Positions 1-8,886 are shown, counted from the first letter of the stretch. The stretch is 64,000 bases of DNA from Flavobacterium quisquiliarum (GCF_019308285.1 NZ_WWEM01000007.1:1-64000); one strand, 5' to 3'. Numbers and translations: made by a program. The notes: generated by a model not told the origin, from the sequence alone.

Positions 1-246
1 GTTTTGGTTTGGTTACGAAAATTTGGTAACTTAGACTGGAGCAAACCTAATCTTCTTTTTATGTCAAAATCAAAAGAAACTCCGGCACAGATTATCAAAA
101 GATTAGAAAAAGAACTGGCAGATGAAAAACTGAAAAACATGGTTCTTAATACTATGATTGATATTTCTGACAGTCAATATGGAACTCAAATCAGAAAAAA
201 GTTTTCTCCCAAACCATCAGAAGCATCCGGCAGGAAAAAGGAATAA
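1..246 (+). CDS. IS3 transposase OrfA, 5'-truncated by window edge
   Basis: The reading frame is open from base 1, so the true start lies to the left. What remains is about 80 residues: a charged, probably coiled-coil stretch containing IIKRLEKELADEKLKN and then a basic tail. This matches the C-terminal half of IS3 OrfA, which follows the helix-turn-helix that binds the terminal repeats and supports dimerisation. The frame ends TAA at 244-246, three bases before the OrfB ATG. An A5G run at 235-240 just before the stop could allow -1 slippage into OrfB, but it is not the perfect A6G heptamer of IS150 or IS911. The helix-turn-helix itself is not visible here. Confidence 0.7.
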   Translation, partial: VLVWLRKFGNLDWSKPNLLFMSKSKETPAQIIKRLEKELADEKLKNMVLNTMIDISDSQYGTQIRKKFSPKPSEASGRKKE

Positions 247-248
247 GT

Positions 249-1085
249 ATGTCCTATGCCTGTAGATTATTTGGGATAAGCCGACAATCGATTTATCAGC
301 ATGAATCACGTTTACTAATACGCGAAGAACAATTGCTCAAAGTTAGGGAACTGGTTGAAAAACAAAGAAGAATAATGCCTAGATTAGGCACAAGAAAACT
401 TTATTTTTTATTGGAGCATTGTTTTGCTGAAAATGGAATTAAAATCGGTAGAGATGCATTTTTCAAGTATTTAAAAAGAGAGCAGCTGCTTATAAAGCCT
501 GCAAAGAGTTATATTAAAACAACTTTTTCTAAACACTGGCTTCATAAATATCCTAATCTTCTAAAAGATATTAATGTGCATAGGCCCGAACAGGTCTTTG
601 TAAGTGATATAACTTATGTAAAATCATATGAAAGAACCCATTATCTCTCATTAGTTACAGACGTTTTCAGCAGGAAAATTGTCGGCTATCATTTAAGTGA
701 CGATATGAGTGCAGAGAATGTTGTTAAAGCCCTGAAAATGGCAGTTAAAAATAGAAAAAACAAACTTGCACTTATACATCATTCAGACAGAGGGCTTCAG
801 TATTGTTCCCAGATTTATCAGAATGAATTAAGAAAGAACAATATTGAACCATCAATGACCGATGGATATGATTGCTATCAGAATGCTTTAGCAGAAAGAA
901 TCAATGGGATTTTAAAGCATGAATTTTTAATCTATAAATGTAAATCAGCAGTAGAATTAAATAAATTAATTAAAGAATCTATAGAATGCTATAATCAAAA
1001 AAGGCCGCATTTAAGCTTGAAAATGAAAACACCTAATTTTGTATATCAAAAAACCAGCAAAGAGAACTTTACTGGTTTTAATTAA
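249..1085 (+). CDS. IS3 transposase OrfB (DDE integrase domain)
   Basis: A 278-residue protein. An N-terminal HTH_21-like region (residues 1-95) with the GTRKLYFLL motif is followed by an rve integrase core. The catalytic triad is visible: D120 in VFVSDITYV, D180 in HHSDRGLQY and E216 in NALAERINGILK. The 35 residues between D180 and E216 are the classic D(35)E spacing. Full length and intact triad suggest an active enzyme if OrfAB is made. The upstream frame is open before ATG 249, which is consistent with synthesis as an OrfAB fusion by -1 frameshift as well as alone. It catalyses cut, circularisation and integration of the element. Confidence 0.93.
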   Translation: MSYACRLFGISRQSIYQHESRLLIREEQLLKVRELVEKQRRIMPRLGTRKLYFLLEHCFAENGIKIGRDAFFKYLKREQLLIKPAKSYIKTTFSKHWLHKYPNLLKDINVHRPEQVFVSDITYVKSYERTHYLSLVTDVFSRKIVGYHLSDDMSAENVVKALKMAVKNRKNKLALIHHSDRGLQYCSQIYQNELRKNNIEPSMTDGYDCYQNALAERINGILKHEFLIYKCKSAVELNKLIKESIECYNQKRPHLSLKMKTPNFVYQKTSKENFTGFN

Positions 1086-1095
1086 TATTGTGAAA

Positions 1096-1122
1096 CCTGT
1101 CAACCTATTTCAGGACGACTCA
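1096..1122 (+). repeat. Right terminal inverted repeat of IS3 element (inferred)
   Basis: Eleven bases after the OrfB stop lies CCTGTCAACCTATTTCAGG followed by ACGACTCA. Reversed, it reads TGAGTCGTCC then TGAAATAGGTTGACAGG, the kind of terminus seen in Bacteroidota IS3 elements. The partner repeat is outside the window, so this is inference from position and sequence style. Confidence 0.6.
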
Positions 1123-1135
1123 GTAAAAACAGCTA

Positions 1136-1390
1136 TTATTTTTTAGCGTGTTTAGCGTATTTAGTTTTGAATTTATCAATACGTCCTGCAGTATCGATAA
1201 GTTTAGATTTACCAGTATAAAAAGGGTGAGATGTTCTAGAAATCTCCATTTTTACAACTGGATACTCAACTCCGTCAACTTCAATTGTTTCTTTTGTATC
1301 TGCAGTAGATTTAGTGATAAAAACGTCATCATTAGACATGTCTTTAAATGCAACTAATCTGTAATTTTCTGGGTGAATTCCTTTTTTCAT
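1136..1390 (-). CDS. rpmE2: 50S ribosomal protein bL31, type B
   Basis: An 84-residue protein beginning [20 protein letters not shown], with the diagnostic type B features: an insertion around residues 30-45 and [21 protein letters not shown] near the C-terminus. The CxxC zinc-binding cysteines of type A L31 are absent, so this is the zinc-independent form. It is part of the large subunit near the central protuberance and the inter-subunit bridge. A standard promoter lies about 120 bases upstream. The IS3 element ends 13 bases beyond the stop codon, so any native terminator that once lay there has been displaced. Confidence 0.97.
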
Positions 1391-1507
1391 CTTTTCTTTT
1401 ATTTATTGTTTTAGAGTATTTTTATTTTGAAGCTTTTCCATAGATTAGAAAAAGGTATAAACAACTCTACTCTTTTTTGTTTAAAAATTTAATTATTTTT
1501 GAGTGTG

Positions 1508-1536
1508 CAAATTTACAATTCTTTTTTAATAAACAA
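1508..1536 (-). promoter_or_regulatory. Bacteroidota sigma-A promoter of rpmE2
   Basis: On the minus strand TTG (1536-1534) is followed after 18 bases by TAAATTTG (1515-1508), an exact TAnnTTTG -7 element. Transcription would start near 1500, leaving a leader of about 110 bases before rpmE2. Confidence 0.75.
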
Positions 1537-1605
1537 ATAGTTAGCACACTTTTTTTTAGTTTATTTCGAAAAGCTTTTTTTATATCCGATTATAGTGGGA
1601 ATTAC

Positions 1606-1613
1606 TATATTTG
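1606..1613 (+). promoter_or_regulatory. -7 element TATATTTG before DUF4199-GT2 operon
   Basis: TATATTTG matches TAnnTTTG exactly and lies 27 bases before ATG 1641. No clear -33 TTG is seen. The TTG at 1611, which would be an alternative start codon, is part of this box, which argues for the ATG at 1641. Confidence 0.55.
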
Positions 1614-1640
1614 TGGATTAATTTTAAAACCTATAGAAAT

Positions 1641-2171
1641 ATGATTAATGAAGTTATCAAAAAGAATGGAATTACTTATGGAATCGCTTTAGGAGTTATT
1701 CTTGCATTAATTACGGCGACTCTTTACGCTATAGATCTTAAATTATTTGTTTCAGGCTGGATTGGCGGTCTTACTTTCGTTATTTATGTAGTCGTTGGAA
1801 TCCTATTGCTTACTAAAACAAAAAAAGAAATCAATGGCTTTTTCTCTTTTAAAGATGCGTTCACCACTTTTTTTATAGCTACAATTATTGCTGTAGCGAT
1901 TTCTTCATTATTTAGCATTTTATTATTTAATGTAATTGATCCCGAGGCAAAAAACACGCTAAGTGATTTATTAGTTAAGTATATGGCCGAAACTTTACAG
2001 AAGTTTGGAACTCCTGCTTCTGCTATAAATGAAGCTTTGACCAAAATGAGAGAAAACAATCCTTTCTCAGTAACAGAGCAATTAAAAGGACTTGTTTTCA
2101 GCATTATTGGTTATTCTATTTTAGGATTAATTTTAGCTGCGTTCTTTAAAAGCAAATCTACACAAGAATAA
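1641..2171 (+). CDS. DUF4199 family membrane protein
   Basis: About 176 residues from ATG 1641; the in-frame TTG at 1611 overlaps a promoter box and is rejected as start. Hydrophobic segments lie near residues 10-30, 36-58, 70-95 and 145-170, giving four predicted transmembrane helices. Between helices 3 and 4 is a soluble stretch rich in charged residues. This layout and GFFSFKDAFTTFF fit DUF4199, a Bacteroidota inner-membrane family of unknown function. It is eight bases from the following glycosyltransferase gene, so the two are almost certainly cotranscribed. A role in supporting lipid-linked sugar transfer is only a contextual guess. Confidence 0.85.
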   Translation: MINEVIKKNGITYGIALGVILALITATLYAIDLKLFVSGWIGGLTFVIYVVVGILLLTKTKKEINGFFSFKDAFTTFFIATIIAVAISSLFSILLFNVIDPEAKNTLSDLLVKYMAETLQKFGTPASAINEALTKMRENNPFSVTEQLKGLVFSIIGYSILGLILAAFFKSKSTQE

Positions 2172-2179
2172 AAATATAA

Positions 2180-3136
2180 ATGAATTTATCTATACTTATA
2201 CCGCTTCTAAACGAGGAGGAATCACTTCAAGAACTCTATTCATGGATCATTAAAGTGATGCAATCTAACAATTACTCTTATGAAATCATTTTTGTAGATG
2301 ATGGTAGTACAGATAATTCTTGGCAGATTATTGAAGGTTTTTCTAATGAAAATCCGAATGTAAAAGGCATTCGTTTTATGAAAAACTTTGGAAAATCTCA
2401 GGCTTTACATGCTGGTTTTGCAAAAGCAAAAGGTGATGTCATCATTACAATGGATGCCGATTTACAGGACAGTCCTGATGAGATTCCAGAACTATATGAC
2501 ATGATTACAAAAGAAAGATTCGATTTGGTTTCTGGATGGAAAAAGAAACGTTACGATTCTGTTGTAGCCAAAAATCTTCCTTCAAAATTATTTAACTGGG
2601 CAGCTAGAAAAACTTCTGGCGTTGAACTAAATGATTTCAACTGCGGATTAAAAGCATACAAAAATGTAGTAGTTAAAAATATCGAAGTTTCGGGCGAAAT
2701 GCACCGTTATATTCCTGTTTTAGCTAAAAATGCCGGATTCGGAAAAATTGGTGAAAAAGTGGTTATCCACCAAGCTAGAAAATATGGTGAAACTAAATTC
2801 GGAATGGAACGTTTTATAAACGGATTTCTGGATTTAATTACAATTTGGTTTTTATCTCGCTTTGGAAAAAGACCAATGCACTTGTTTGGAGCAATGGGTT
2901 CCATCATGTTCATCATTGGATTTTTATCTGCTGGGTATATTGGCATTTCAAAACTATACCATATGTATAACGGAATGAAATATTCTTTGGTTACTAGTAA
3001 TCCATGGTTTTACATCGCACTAACTACTATGATTTTAGGAACTCAGCTTTTCCTTGCAGGGTTCTTAGGAGAAATTATTTTAAGAACCAAAAACAATGAA
3101 GAAAGATATAAAGTAGCTCGTGAAGTGAATTTTTGA
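2180..3136 (+). CDS. Family 2 glycosyltransferase, DPM1/GtrB type
   Basis: A 318-residue protein. The N-terminal GT-A domain (about 1-215) has the nucleotide-sugar motifs VDDGSTDNS and MDADLQDSPDE, the latter carrying the metal-binding aspartates. The C-terminal 85 residues contain two long hydrophobic helices. This combination is typical of polyprenyl-phosphate glycosyltransferases (GtrB, DPM1, ArnC relatives), which load a sugar from a nucleotide donor onto undecaprenyl phosphate at the inner face of the membrane. The donor sugar cannot be read from sequence. It is cotranscribed with the DUF4199 protein and followed after 85 bases by a phosphohexomutase that could supply sugar-1-phosphate for donor synthesis. 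Confidence 0.9.
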   Translation: MNLSILIPLLNEEESLQELYSWIIKVMQSNNYSYEIIFVDDGSTDNSWQIIEGFSNENPNVKGIRFMKNFGKSQALHAGFAKAKGDVIITMDADLQDSPDEIPELYDMITKERFDLVSGWKKKRYDSVVAKNLPSKLFNWAARKTSGVELNDFNCGLKAYKNVVVKNIEVSGEMHRYIPVLAKNAGFGKIGEKVVIHQARKYGETKFGMERFINGFLDLITIWFLSRFGKRPMHLFGAMGSIMFIIGFLSAGYIGISKLYHMYNGMKYSLVTSNPWFYIALTTMILGTQLFLAGFLGEIILRTKNNEERYKVAREVNF

Positions 3137-3221
3137 CACCAATCAGGAAAAAAAAATCTTTTCACCTCAAATGAACCTTTGAAGAAAAACTATCTTTATC
3201 AAAACATAAAAGAAAATTTAC

Positions 3222-4949
3222 ATGAACATAGCACCTAATATTTTAAACGCTGTAAATGAATGGCTCACGCCTACGTTTGATCAAGAAACGCAGGCAGCAG
3301 TAAAAGAATTAATGACAACTTCTCCTAAAGACCTTGAAGAGAGTTTTTACAAAAACTTAGAGTTTGGTACTGGAGGCATGAGAGGAGTTATGGGAGTTGG
3401 AAACAACAGAATCAACAAATACACTCTTGGAAAAAATACTCAAGGATTATCCGATTACTTGCACAAAGTTTTTCCAAATGAACCTCTAAAAGTGGTTATT
3501 GCTTACGATTGCCGTCATAACAGTAATACACTAGCTAAAGTTGTTGCAGACGTTTTTTCTGCAAACGGAATTCAAGTTTATTTGTTTTCTGATTTAAGAC
3601 CAACTCCAGAATTATCTTTCGCCCTTAAATATTTAAAATGCCAATGCGGAATTGTTCTTACCGCTTCGCACAATCCGCCGGAATACAACGGATATAAAGT
3701 ATACTGGCAAGATGGCGGACAAATTGTTCCTCCTCAAGATGGTGAAATCATTCAAGTAATCGAAAACTTAGACTACGATAAAATCAAATTCAACGCGAAC
3801 GAAAGCTTAATTCAATATATTGATACTGAAATCGACAAAGCGTTTGTAAAATCATCAATCGAGAACGCAAGTTTTAATACTCCGGCTGAAGCAAAAGACA
3901 ATCTTCACATTGTTTTTACTTCTCTGCATGGAACTTCTATAAAATCTATTCCAGATGTTTTATCGCAGGCTGGTTATAAAAATGTCCACATTGTTCCTGA
4001 ACAAGCGGTTCCAGATGGAGATTTCCCAACGGTAAAGTCTCCAAATCCAGAAGAACCTGAAGCTTTAACAATGGCTTTGGCTTTGGCCGATAAAACAAAT
4101 TCTGATATCGTTGTAGGAACTGATCCAGATTGTGATCGTTTGGGTGTTGCCGTTAGAAACAATGACGGGAAAATGATTTTATTGAACGGAAACCAAACTA
4201 TGGTTTTGATGACTTCTTTCCTTTTGAAACAATGGAAAAAAGCAGGCAAGATTAACGGAAAACAATTTGTTGGATCTACTATTGTTTCAACTCCAATGAT
4301 GATGGAATTGGCAACAAGCTATGGTGTTGAATGCAAAGTTGGTTTAACAGGATTTAAATGGATCGCTAAAATGATCGTAGATTTTCCGGAACTTCAATTT
4401 ATTGGAGGTGGCGAAGAAAGCTTCGGTTTTATGGTTGGCGATGCTGTTAGAGATAAAGATGCGGTTGCTGCCACTCTATTAATATGTGAAGTTGCTGCTC
4501 AGGCGAAAGCTGCAGGAAGTTCTGTTTATAAAGAACTTTTACAGCTTTATGTTGAAAATGGTTTCTACAAAGAATATTTAGTTTCATTAACTAAAAAAGG
4601 AATGGAAGGTTTAGAAGAAATTAATCAGATGATGATCAATTTACGTCAGAATCCTTTAAAAGAAATCAACGGTCAACGTGTAATTATGGTTGAAGATTAC
4701 CAATCATCTACTGCATTGAATTTATTGACAAATGAAGAATCTTCTATGGATATTCCAAAATCAAATGTATTGATTTATTACACTGAAGACGGCTCTAAAA
4801 TTTGCGCAAGACCAAGTGGAACTGAGCCTAAAATTAAATTCTATATCAGTGTAAATGCCGAATTAGAATCGGTTGCTGATTTTGACGAAGCAGAAAGTTT
4901 CTTAGATCAAAAAATACAGAACATCATTGCTGACATGCAATTGAAATAA
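3222..4949 (+). CDS. Phosphoglucomutase/phosphomannomutase family enzyme
   Basis: A 575-residue alpha-D-phosphohexomutase of the long bacterial PgcA-like type. All four domain signatures are present: the phosphoserine loop [13 protein letters not shown] (catalytic S149), the Mg-binding loop [10 protein letters not shown], the sugar-specificity loop GGEESFGF and the phosphate-binding loop [12 protein letters not shown]. It interconverts hexose-6-phosphate and hexose-1-phosphate in the cytosol, feeding nucleotide-sugar synthesis. GEES favours glucose and/or mannose phosphates, but specificity between them is not certain. An intrinsic terminator follows about 90 bases after the stop. Placement after the GT2 gene suggests supply of sugar donors. 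Confidence 0.93.
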   Translation: MNIAPNILNAVNEWLTPTFDQETQAAVKELMTTSPKDLEESFYKNLEFGTGGMRGVMGVGNNRINKYTLGKNTQGLSDYLHKVFPNEPLKVVIAYDCRHNSNTLAKVVADVFSANGIQVYLFSDLRPTPELSFALKYLKCQCGIVLTASHNPPEYNGYKVYWQDGGQIVPPQDGEIIQVIENLDYDKIKFNANESLIQYIDTEIDKAFVKSSIENASFNTPAEAKDNLHIVFTSLHGTSIKSIPDVLSQAGYKNVHIVPEQAVPDGDFPTVKSPNPEEPEALTMALALADKTNSDIVVGTDPDCDRLGVAVRNNDGKMILLNGNQTMVLMTSFLLKQWKKAGKINGKQFVGSTIVSTPMMMELATSYGVECKVGLTGFKWIAKMIVDFPELQFIGGGEESFGFMVGDAVRDKDAVAATLLICEVAAQAKAAGSSVYKELLQLYVENGFYKEYLVSLTKKGMEGLEEINQMMINLRQNPLKEINGQRVIMVEDYQSSTALNLLTNEESSMDIPKSNVLIYYTEDGSKICARPSGTEPKIKFYISVNAELESVADFDEAESFLDQKIQNIIADMQLK

Positions 4950-5035
4950 TTTTAAAAGAGAGTCATAAACTCTCAATATACTTAATATAATTCTGCGCTA
5001 AATCTTGGCACACTAGATTAAGTTCAATTTCCAGA

Positions 5036-5079
5036 ACTCTGATTTACATTTAAAACAAATGCAAATCAGAGTTTTTTTG
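5036..5079 (+). terminator. Intrinsic terminator after phosphohexomutase
   Basis: ACTCTGATTT (5036-5045) pairs perfectly with AAATCAGAGT (5063-5072); inside, CATTT pairs with AAATG. The stem is followed at once by a T run. It ends the upstream operon before the ABC transporter promoter at 5101. Confidence 0.85.
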
Positions 5080-5100
5080 ATAAAAAAAAGCCAAAAAAAA

Positions 5101-5129
5101 TTGAAACCAAACCAATTGGATTAATTTTG
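5101..5129 (+). promoter_or_regulatory. Sigma-A promoter of ABC exporter
   Basis: TTG (5101-5103), an 18-base spacer and TAATTTTG (5122-5129) fit the Bacteroidota consensus exactly. Transcription would begin near 5136, giving a leader of about 90 bases that contains two small ORFs and a hairpin. Confidence 0.75.
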
Positions 5130-5173
5130 TGAGGTAAAAACTCAACAAAACAATCTAATTATAACCAAAAAAA

Positions 5174-5232
5174 ATGCTGCGATTCGAAAGAATCTTAGCA
5201 TGAAAGAAAAAGTAATATTCAAATTTAAATGA
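5174..5232 (+). promoter_or_regulatory. Two chained leader ORFs and hairpin before ABC exporter
   Basis: ATG 5174 opens a nine-codon ORF (MLRFERILA) whose TGA (5201-5203) overlaps the ATG (5200-5202) of a ten-codon ORF (MKEKVIFKFK). Its TGA (5230-5232) in turn overlaps the exporter ATG (5229-5231). Both junctions are ATGA. The first ORF is folded into a hairpin: ATGCT/AGCAT outside and GATTC/GAATC inside, with loop GAAA. The arrangement suggests translational coupling or an attenuator-like leader. Translation of either ORF is inference. Confidence 0.45.
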
Positions 5233-7058
5233 GTAATTTCAAAAAAATAGTTCCTTTTATATATCCATATAAAAAATACGCATTCCTAAACATTTTCTTT
5301 AATGTTCTATATGCACTTTTCAGCACACTTTCTTTTGTATCATTAATTCCAATGATTCAGGTCTTATTTGACCAAACGAAGAGAAACACCATCAAACCAG
5401 TATATACAGGAATTAGTGAAATCAAGAAATACGCAGAGGATTCTTTGAGCTATTTCATCACAACCACAACCGATAACTATGGAGCAGGCCATACTTTAGG
5501 CATAATGGTTGCGGGTATTATTAGCATCTTCTTATTAAAAAACTTATGCGATTATCTTGCAATGTTTTTTATCAATTTCTTACGAAACGGAATATTGAGA
5601 GATATGCGAAATGCGATGTACAAAAAAACATTGGAACTACCCTTAGCTTTTTATTCTGAAAAGAGAAAAGGCGACGTTATTTCAAGAATTTCGGGCGACG
5701 TAAACGAAGTACAAACTTCTTTTCTAGCAATTTTGGAACTTATCGTAAAAGAACCTTTAACTATAATCTTTACGATTTTTGCCATGCTATACATTAGTGT
5801 TAAACTAACTGTATTCGTTTTTGTTTTTATTCCGATTTCAGGTTATCTAATTTCTTTAATTGGAAAACAGCTAAAAAAACAATCTACGAAAGCGCAACAA
5901 GAGCAAGGTACTTTTTTATCTACAATTGAAGAAACTATTGGAGGACTGAAAGTTGTAAAAGGATACAATGCAGAAAATTACTTTAACTCTGTATTCCAAA
6001 ATTCCACAGACCGTTTCTTTAAATTATCCAACAGCATTGGAAACCGACAAAATCTTGCTTCTCCTGCCAGCGAATTCATGGGAATTTTGGTTATTACAAT
6101 CTTATTGTGGTTTGGAGGACAAATGGTATTAATTGACAAAACATTAGACGCCGCTTCTTTCATTGGATACATGAGTTTAGCTTACAACATCTTAACTCCT
6201 GCAAAAGCAATTTCTAAAGCTTCTTATGGTGTAAAAAGAGGAAATGCCGCGGCAGAACGTGTTCTTGAAGTTCTGGAACAAGAAAACACCATCGTATCAA
6301 AGGAAAATGCTGTTGAAAAAACAACTTTTGATGACAATATCAACGTTCAGAATATAAACTTTAAATACGAAGAAGAAACGGTTTTAAAAGATTTTTCTCT
6401 TCAAATCAAAAAAGGGCAAACTGTTGCGCTTGTTGGTCAGTCTGGAAGTGGAAAAAGTACAATCGCTAATTTATTAACTCGTTTTTATGATGTTACAGAC
6501 GGTTCAATTTCTATTGACGGAATCAACATCAAAGATATAAATCTCCAATCGCTTCGTGGTTTAATGGGATTGGTTACTCAAGATAGTATTTTATTCAATG
6601 ATACGATTAAAGCCAATATTTCATTAGGGAAATTAGACGCTACAGATGATGAAATTATCGAAGCATTGAAAATTGCTAATGCTTACGAGTTTGTAAAAGA
6701 TCTCCCAAAAGGAATTTATACTAATATTGGAGATAGCGGAAACAAACTTTCGGGTGGTCAAAGACAACGTTTATCTATTGCCCGTGCGGTATTAAAAAAC
6801 CCACCAATTATGATTCTAGACGAAGCAACATCAGCATTGGATACTGAAAGTGAAAAATTTGTTCAGGTTGCGCTTGAAAACATGATGCAGAACAGAACTT
6901 CGATTGTAATTGCACACCGTCTTTCGACAATTCAGAAAGCTGATGTGATTGTTGTAATGCAGAAAGGAAAAATTGTAGAACAGGGAACTCACGAAGAATT
7001 AATTGCTCACAACGGCACTTACAACAAACTAGTTACAATGCAGTCTTTCGAATCGTAA
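5229..7058 (+). CDS. MsbA-like ABC exporter, fused permease and ATPase
   Basis: A 609-residue half-transporter. Residues 1-330 form an ABC type-1 exporter membrane domain with about six helices. Residues 360-600 form the nucleotide-binding domain: Walker A GQSGSGKST near 403, Q-loop LVTQDS, signature LSGGQRQR near 507, Walker B IMILDEATSALD and H-loop IAHRLST. It would act as a homodimer in the inner membrane, exporting lipid or hydrophobic substrates. The MsbA (lipid A flippase) family is the best guess, though multidrug exporters look alike. It has its own promoter and an unusual leader, with a strong terminator after it, so it is probably monocistronic. Confidence 0.93.
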   Translation: MSNFKKIVPFIYPYKKYAFLNIFFNVLYALFSTLSFVSLIPMIQVLFDQTKRNTIKPVYTGISEIKKYAEDSLSYFITTTTDNYGAGHTLGIMVAGIISIFLLKNLCDYLAMFFINFLRNGILRDMRNAMYKKTLELPLAFYSEKRKGDVISRISGDVNEVQTSFLAILELIVKEPLTIIFTIFAMLYISVKLTVFVFVFIPISGYLISLIGKQLKKQSTKAQQEQGTFLSTIEETIGGLKVVKGYNAENYFNSVFQNSTDRFFKLSNSIGNRQNLASPASEFMGILVITILLWFGGQMVLIDKTLDAASFIGYMSLAYNILTPAKAISKASYGVKRGNAAAERVLEVLEQENTIVSKENAVEKTTFDDNINVQNINFKYEEETVLKDFSLQIKKGQTVALVGQSGSGKSTIANLLTRFYDVTDGSISIDGINIKDINLQSLRGLMGLVTQDSILFNDTIKANISLGKLDATDDEIIEALKIANAYEFVKDLPKGIYTNIGDSGNKLSGGQRQRLSIARAVLKNPPIMILDEATSALDTESEKFVQVALENMMQNRTSIVIAHRLSTIQKADVIVVMQKGKIVEQGTHEELIAHNGTYNKLVTMQSFES

Positions 7059-7083
7059 AACCATATCCAGATCAAAATATCTT

Positions 7084-7141
7084 ACACAGATTAAGTAAAT
7101 ATTAAAACTTAGTTTAATATCCTTAATCTGTGTTTATTTTT
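7084..7141 (+). terminator. Strong intrinsic terminator after ABC exporter
   Basis: ACACAGATTAAG (7084-7095) pairs with CTTAATCTGTGT (7122-7133), and an inner stem pairs ATATTAAA (7099-7106) with TTTAATAT (7113-7120). A T-rich run follows. It lies just before the DUF2971 gene. Confidence 0.8.
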
Positions 7142-7186
7142 ATAACTTTAGGTTGGTTAAAGAATAAATCATTTAATCTCAAGAAA

Positions 7187-7888
7187 ATGTATCTTAGCAA
7201 CCCCAACCTTACACTTCCTAAAGACCCTGACACTATAGTTTGGAAATATTTAGATTTATCAAAATTTCTGGATTTACTGCTTTCTAAAAAACTCTTCATG
7301 TCACGATCTGACAAATTCGAAGATCAATACGAAGGTACTTTCAGCGAGCCTACCTATGAAGAGATTAAGAAATTAGCTATTGATAATCCTGAGTTTCTTA
7401 ATTATTACAAAATACATCGGGAACAAGTTGCTGTAAGTAGTTGGCATATTAATGAATACGAATCATTTGCCATGTGGCAGATTTTCACTCAAAACAGTGA
7501 AGGACTTGCCATTCAGTCTACAATTGGGCGATTGCAGAAAGCGGTTAAACCTGAAAACAATTTTGATCAGTATATTGGAGAAGTCAATTATATCGATTAC
7601 AAAAAAGAATATATTCCTTTTGAAGATTTATTCTTTCCCTTTTTATTCAAAAGAAAAAGCTTTCAATACGAAAGAGAAGTCCGCATTCTAACTGATACCT
7701 CAAAAAGCACTATAAAGCTCAACGATGGTTTAAAAATCAATGTCGATATTAATCAATTAATCGAAAAGATTTACATTCATCCAAAATCTGAAAACTGGTA
7801 TAAAAAACTGGTTATTGAATTGGTGGAACGCCTTGGATTTGATTTCGAAATCGAAAAATCAGATTTGGAAAGTGACATATTGATCTAG
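7187..7888 (+). CDS. DUF2971 family protein
   Basis: About 233 residues from ATG 7187. An upstream in-frame ATG at 7130 lies inside the terminator hairpin of the previous gene, so the later start is preferred. Features of DUF2971 are visible: an N-terminal WKYLDLSKFLDLLLSKKLFMSR, then DKFEDQYEG, the central SSWHINEYESFAMWQIF, and KSFQYEREVRIL near the C-terminus. The family is soluble, of unknown biochemical function, and scattered among mobile and accessory regions of many bacteria. No partner gene is adjacent: a terminator precedes it and repeats follow it, so it is probably a single accessory gene. A near-consensus -7 box (TAACTTTA) lies at 7142-7149. Confidence 0.8.
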   Translation: MYLSNPNLTLPKDPDTIVWKYLDLSKFLDLLLSKKLFMSRSDKFEDQYEGTFSEPTYEEIKKLAIDNPEFLNYYKIHREQVAVSSWHINEYESFAMWQIFTQNSEGLAIQSTIGRLQKAVKPENNFDQYIGEVNYIDYKKEYIPFEDLFFPFLFKRKSFQYEREVRILTDTSKSTIKLNDGLKINVDINQLIEKIYIHPKSENWYKKLVIELVERLGFDFEIEKSDLESDILI

Positions 7889-8076
7889 AGACGCTAAGGT
7901 TCTGAGATACTAAGATTCTAAGTTTTCTTAGCCACAGATTAAAAGGATTAGAAGGATTCTTTTTCATTTAAAAAAAGAAGAAAGCCTGTTAAAAATTAAA
8001 TTTTCAACAGGCTTTCTTTATGTCAAATATTAGAAAATCTTAGCATCTCAGTCCCGATAGCTATCGGGATAGCAAC
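7888..8076. repeat. CTAAG-type repeats flanking a bidirectional terminator
   Basis: Tandem degenerate CTAAG-TTCT units run from 7888 to about 7930 and an inverted partial copy occupies 8034-8075. Between them GAAAGCCTGTT (7980-7990) and AACAGGCTTTC (8006-8016) form a terminator serving the convergent genes on both sides. CCCGATAGCTATCGGG, a perfect 16-base palindrome, is at 8053-8068 and recurs at 29610-29625. Confidence 0.75.
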
Positions 8077-8796
8077 TTAAATAGGTTTATAACTTTTCAC
8101 TTCCCATTTTTTTGAAGCTAAATCTATGTAATTATAATGTAAAACGTCATTTTTATCAAACTGACCATTTTGGTTGGTATCTTCAATTGTTCTAAAATAC
8201 AGACGGTTTTTAGATTCGATTAAATTCCAGTCTACCAGTTCTTCCAGATCTGCTGAAACTTTGGTGAAATTTTCTCCGCTGATATCACTTAAGTATAAAG
8301 TTTTAATATCACTGGTATCGATTTTCCCATCTTTGTTGGTATCAGAATCTGTCAGTGTATAAACCATTACATTGTTATGAGTTTTATCTGCAACGGTTTT
8401 TAAATACGTTGCGGTTAAAATCAAAACTGGTTTATCAGACAAAGGACGAATAGAATCTGAATCTACTTTTTGGAATTTCAAATTCTGCAGATAACCTGTA
8501 ATTTCATATTCGCCTAAATTAGAAATCGTGAAACTCACATCGTTTACGCTTGACGATCCGTAACGTGCTTTTGAGCCTCTTTCAAAAACTCTTAAATCGC
8601 CAACGGGATGGATCAAGTAATTAGTTCCTTCCATTTGGATCGGAAGATCAGCAATTTCAATTTGAGTCGTATCTGTTTTTGCAATACTTACTTTGTTTGA
8701 AACATCATAACTTACTTTTGGCTTTTTTACTTCCTCTCGGCAACTAATTACGGTTCCGACAAGGATTAGGGCGATATATTTAAAATACTTTTTCAT
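8077..8796 (-). CDS. Lipoprotein with EF-hand-like calcium motifs
   Basis: A 239-residue protein with a lipoprotein signal (hydrophobic segment ending VISC, C19 lipidated). After the cysteine come acidic and basic residues (REEVKK). Two EF-hand/dockerin-like loops are visible, DSDTNKDGKIDTSD and DTNQNGQFDKND, each with regularly spaced Asp/Asn ligands, suggesting Ca binding. No enzyme motif is recognised. It is the last gene of a minus-strand group after an M23 peptidase and a TonB receptor, 90 bases downstream of the receptor. It may be anchored to the outer membrane as an accessory of that receptor. TATATTTG on the minus strand (8827-8820) could give it its own promoter. Function unknown. 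Confidence 0.7.
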   Translation of the reverse strand: MKKYFKYIALILVGTVISCREEVKKPKVSYDVSNKVSIAKTDTTQIEIADLPIQMEGTNYLIHPVGDLRVFERGSKARYGSSSVNDVSFTISNLGEYEITGYLQNLKFQKVDSDSIRPLSDKPVLILTATYLKTVADKTHNNVMVYTLTDSDTNKDGKIDTSDIKTLYLSDISGENFTKVSADLEELVDWNLIESKNRLYFRTIEDTNQNGQFDKNDVLHYNYIDLASKKWEVKSYKPI

Positions 8797-8886
8797 CTAC
8801 AACGATTATATACGATTATCAAATATACTATTTTTGATTGTAATTTCTGTTTTTATTGAATTTTACTGAGTAATTCGAGTTAAGGA

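Larger units (their letters stand above)
1..1122 (+). mobile_element. IS3-family insertion sequence, left end outside window
   Basis: Two consecutive ORFs with IS3 organisation (OrfA C-terminal part, then an OrfB DDE integrase) are followed by a terminal sequence ending about 1122. The OrfB frame is -1 relative to OrfA, as in IS3 elements that make an OrfAB fusion by frameshifting. The left end is outside the window, so the target-site duplication cannot be checked. The right boundary is inferred from the terminal-repeat-like sequence and from the nearby end of rpmE2. Confidence 0.85.

Noticed and set aside
7888..8075. CTAAG repeats as a CRISPR array
   Set aside because: The units are degenerate, not evenly spaced, lack unique spacers, and no cas gene is present.
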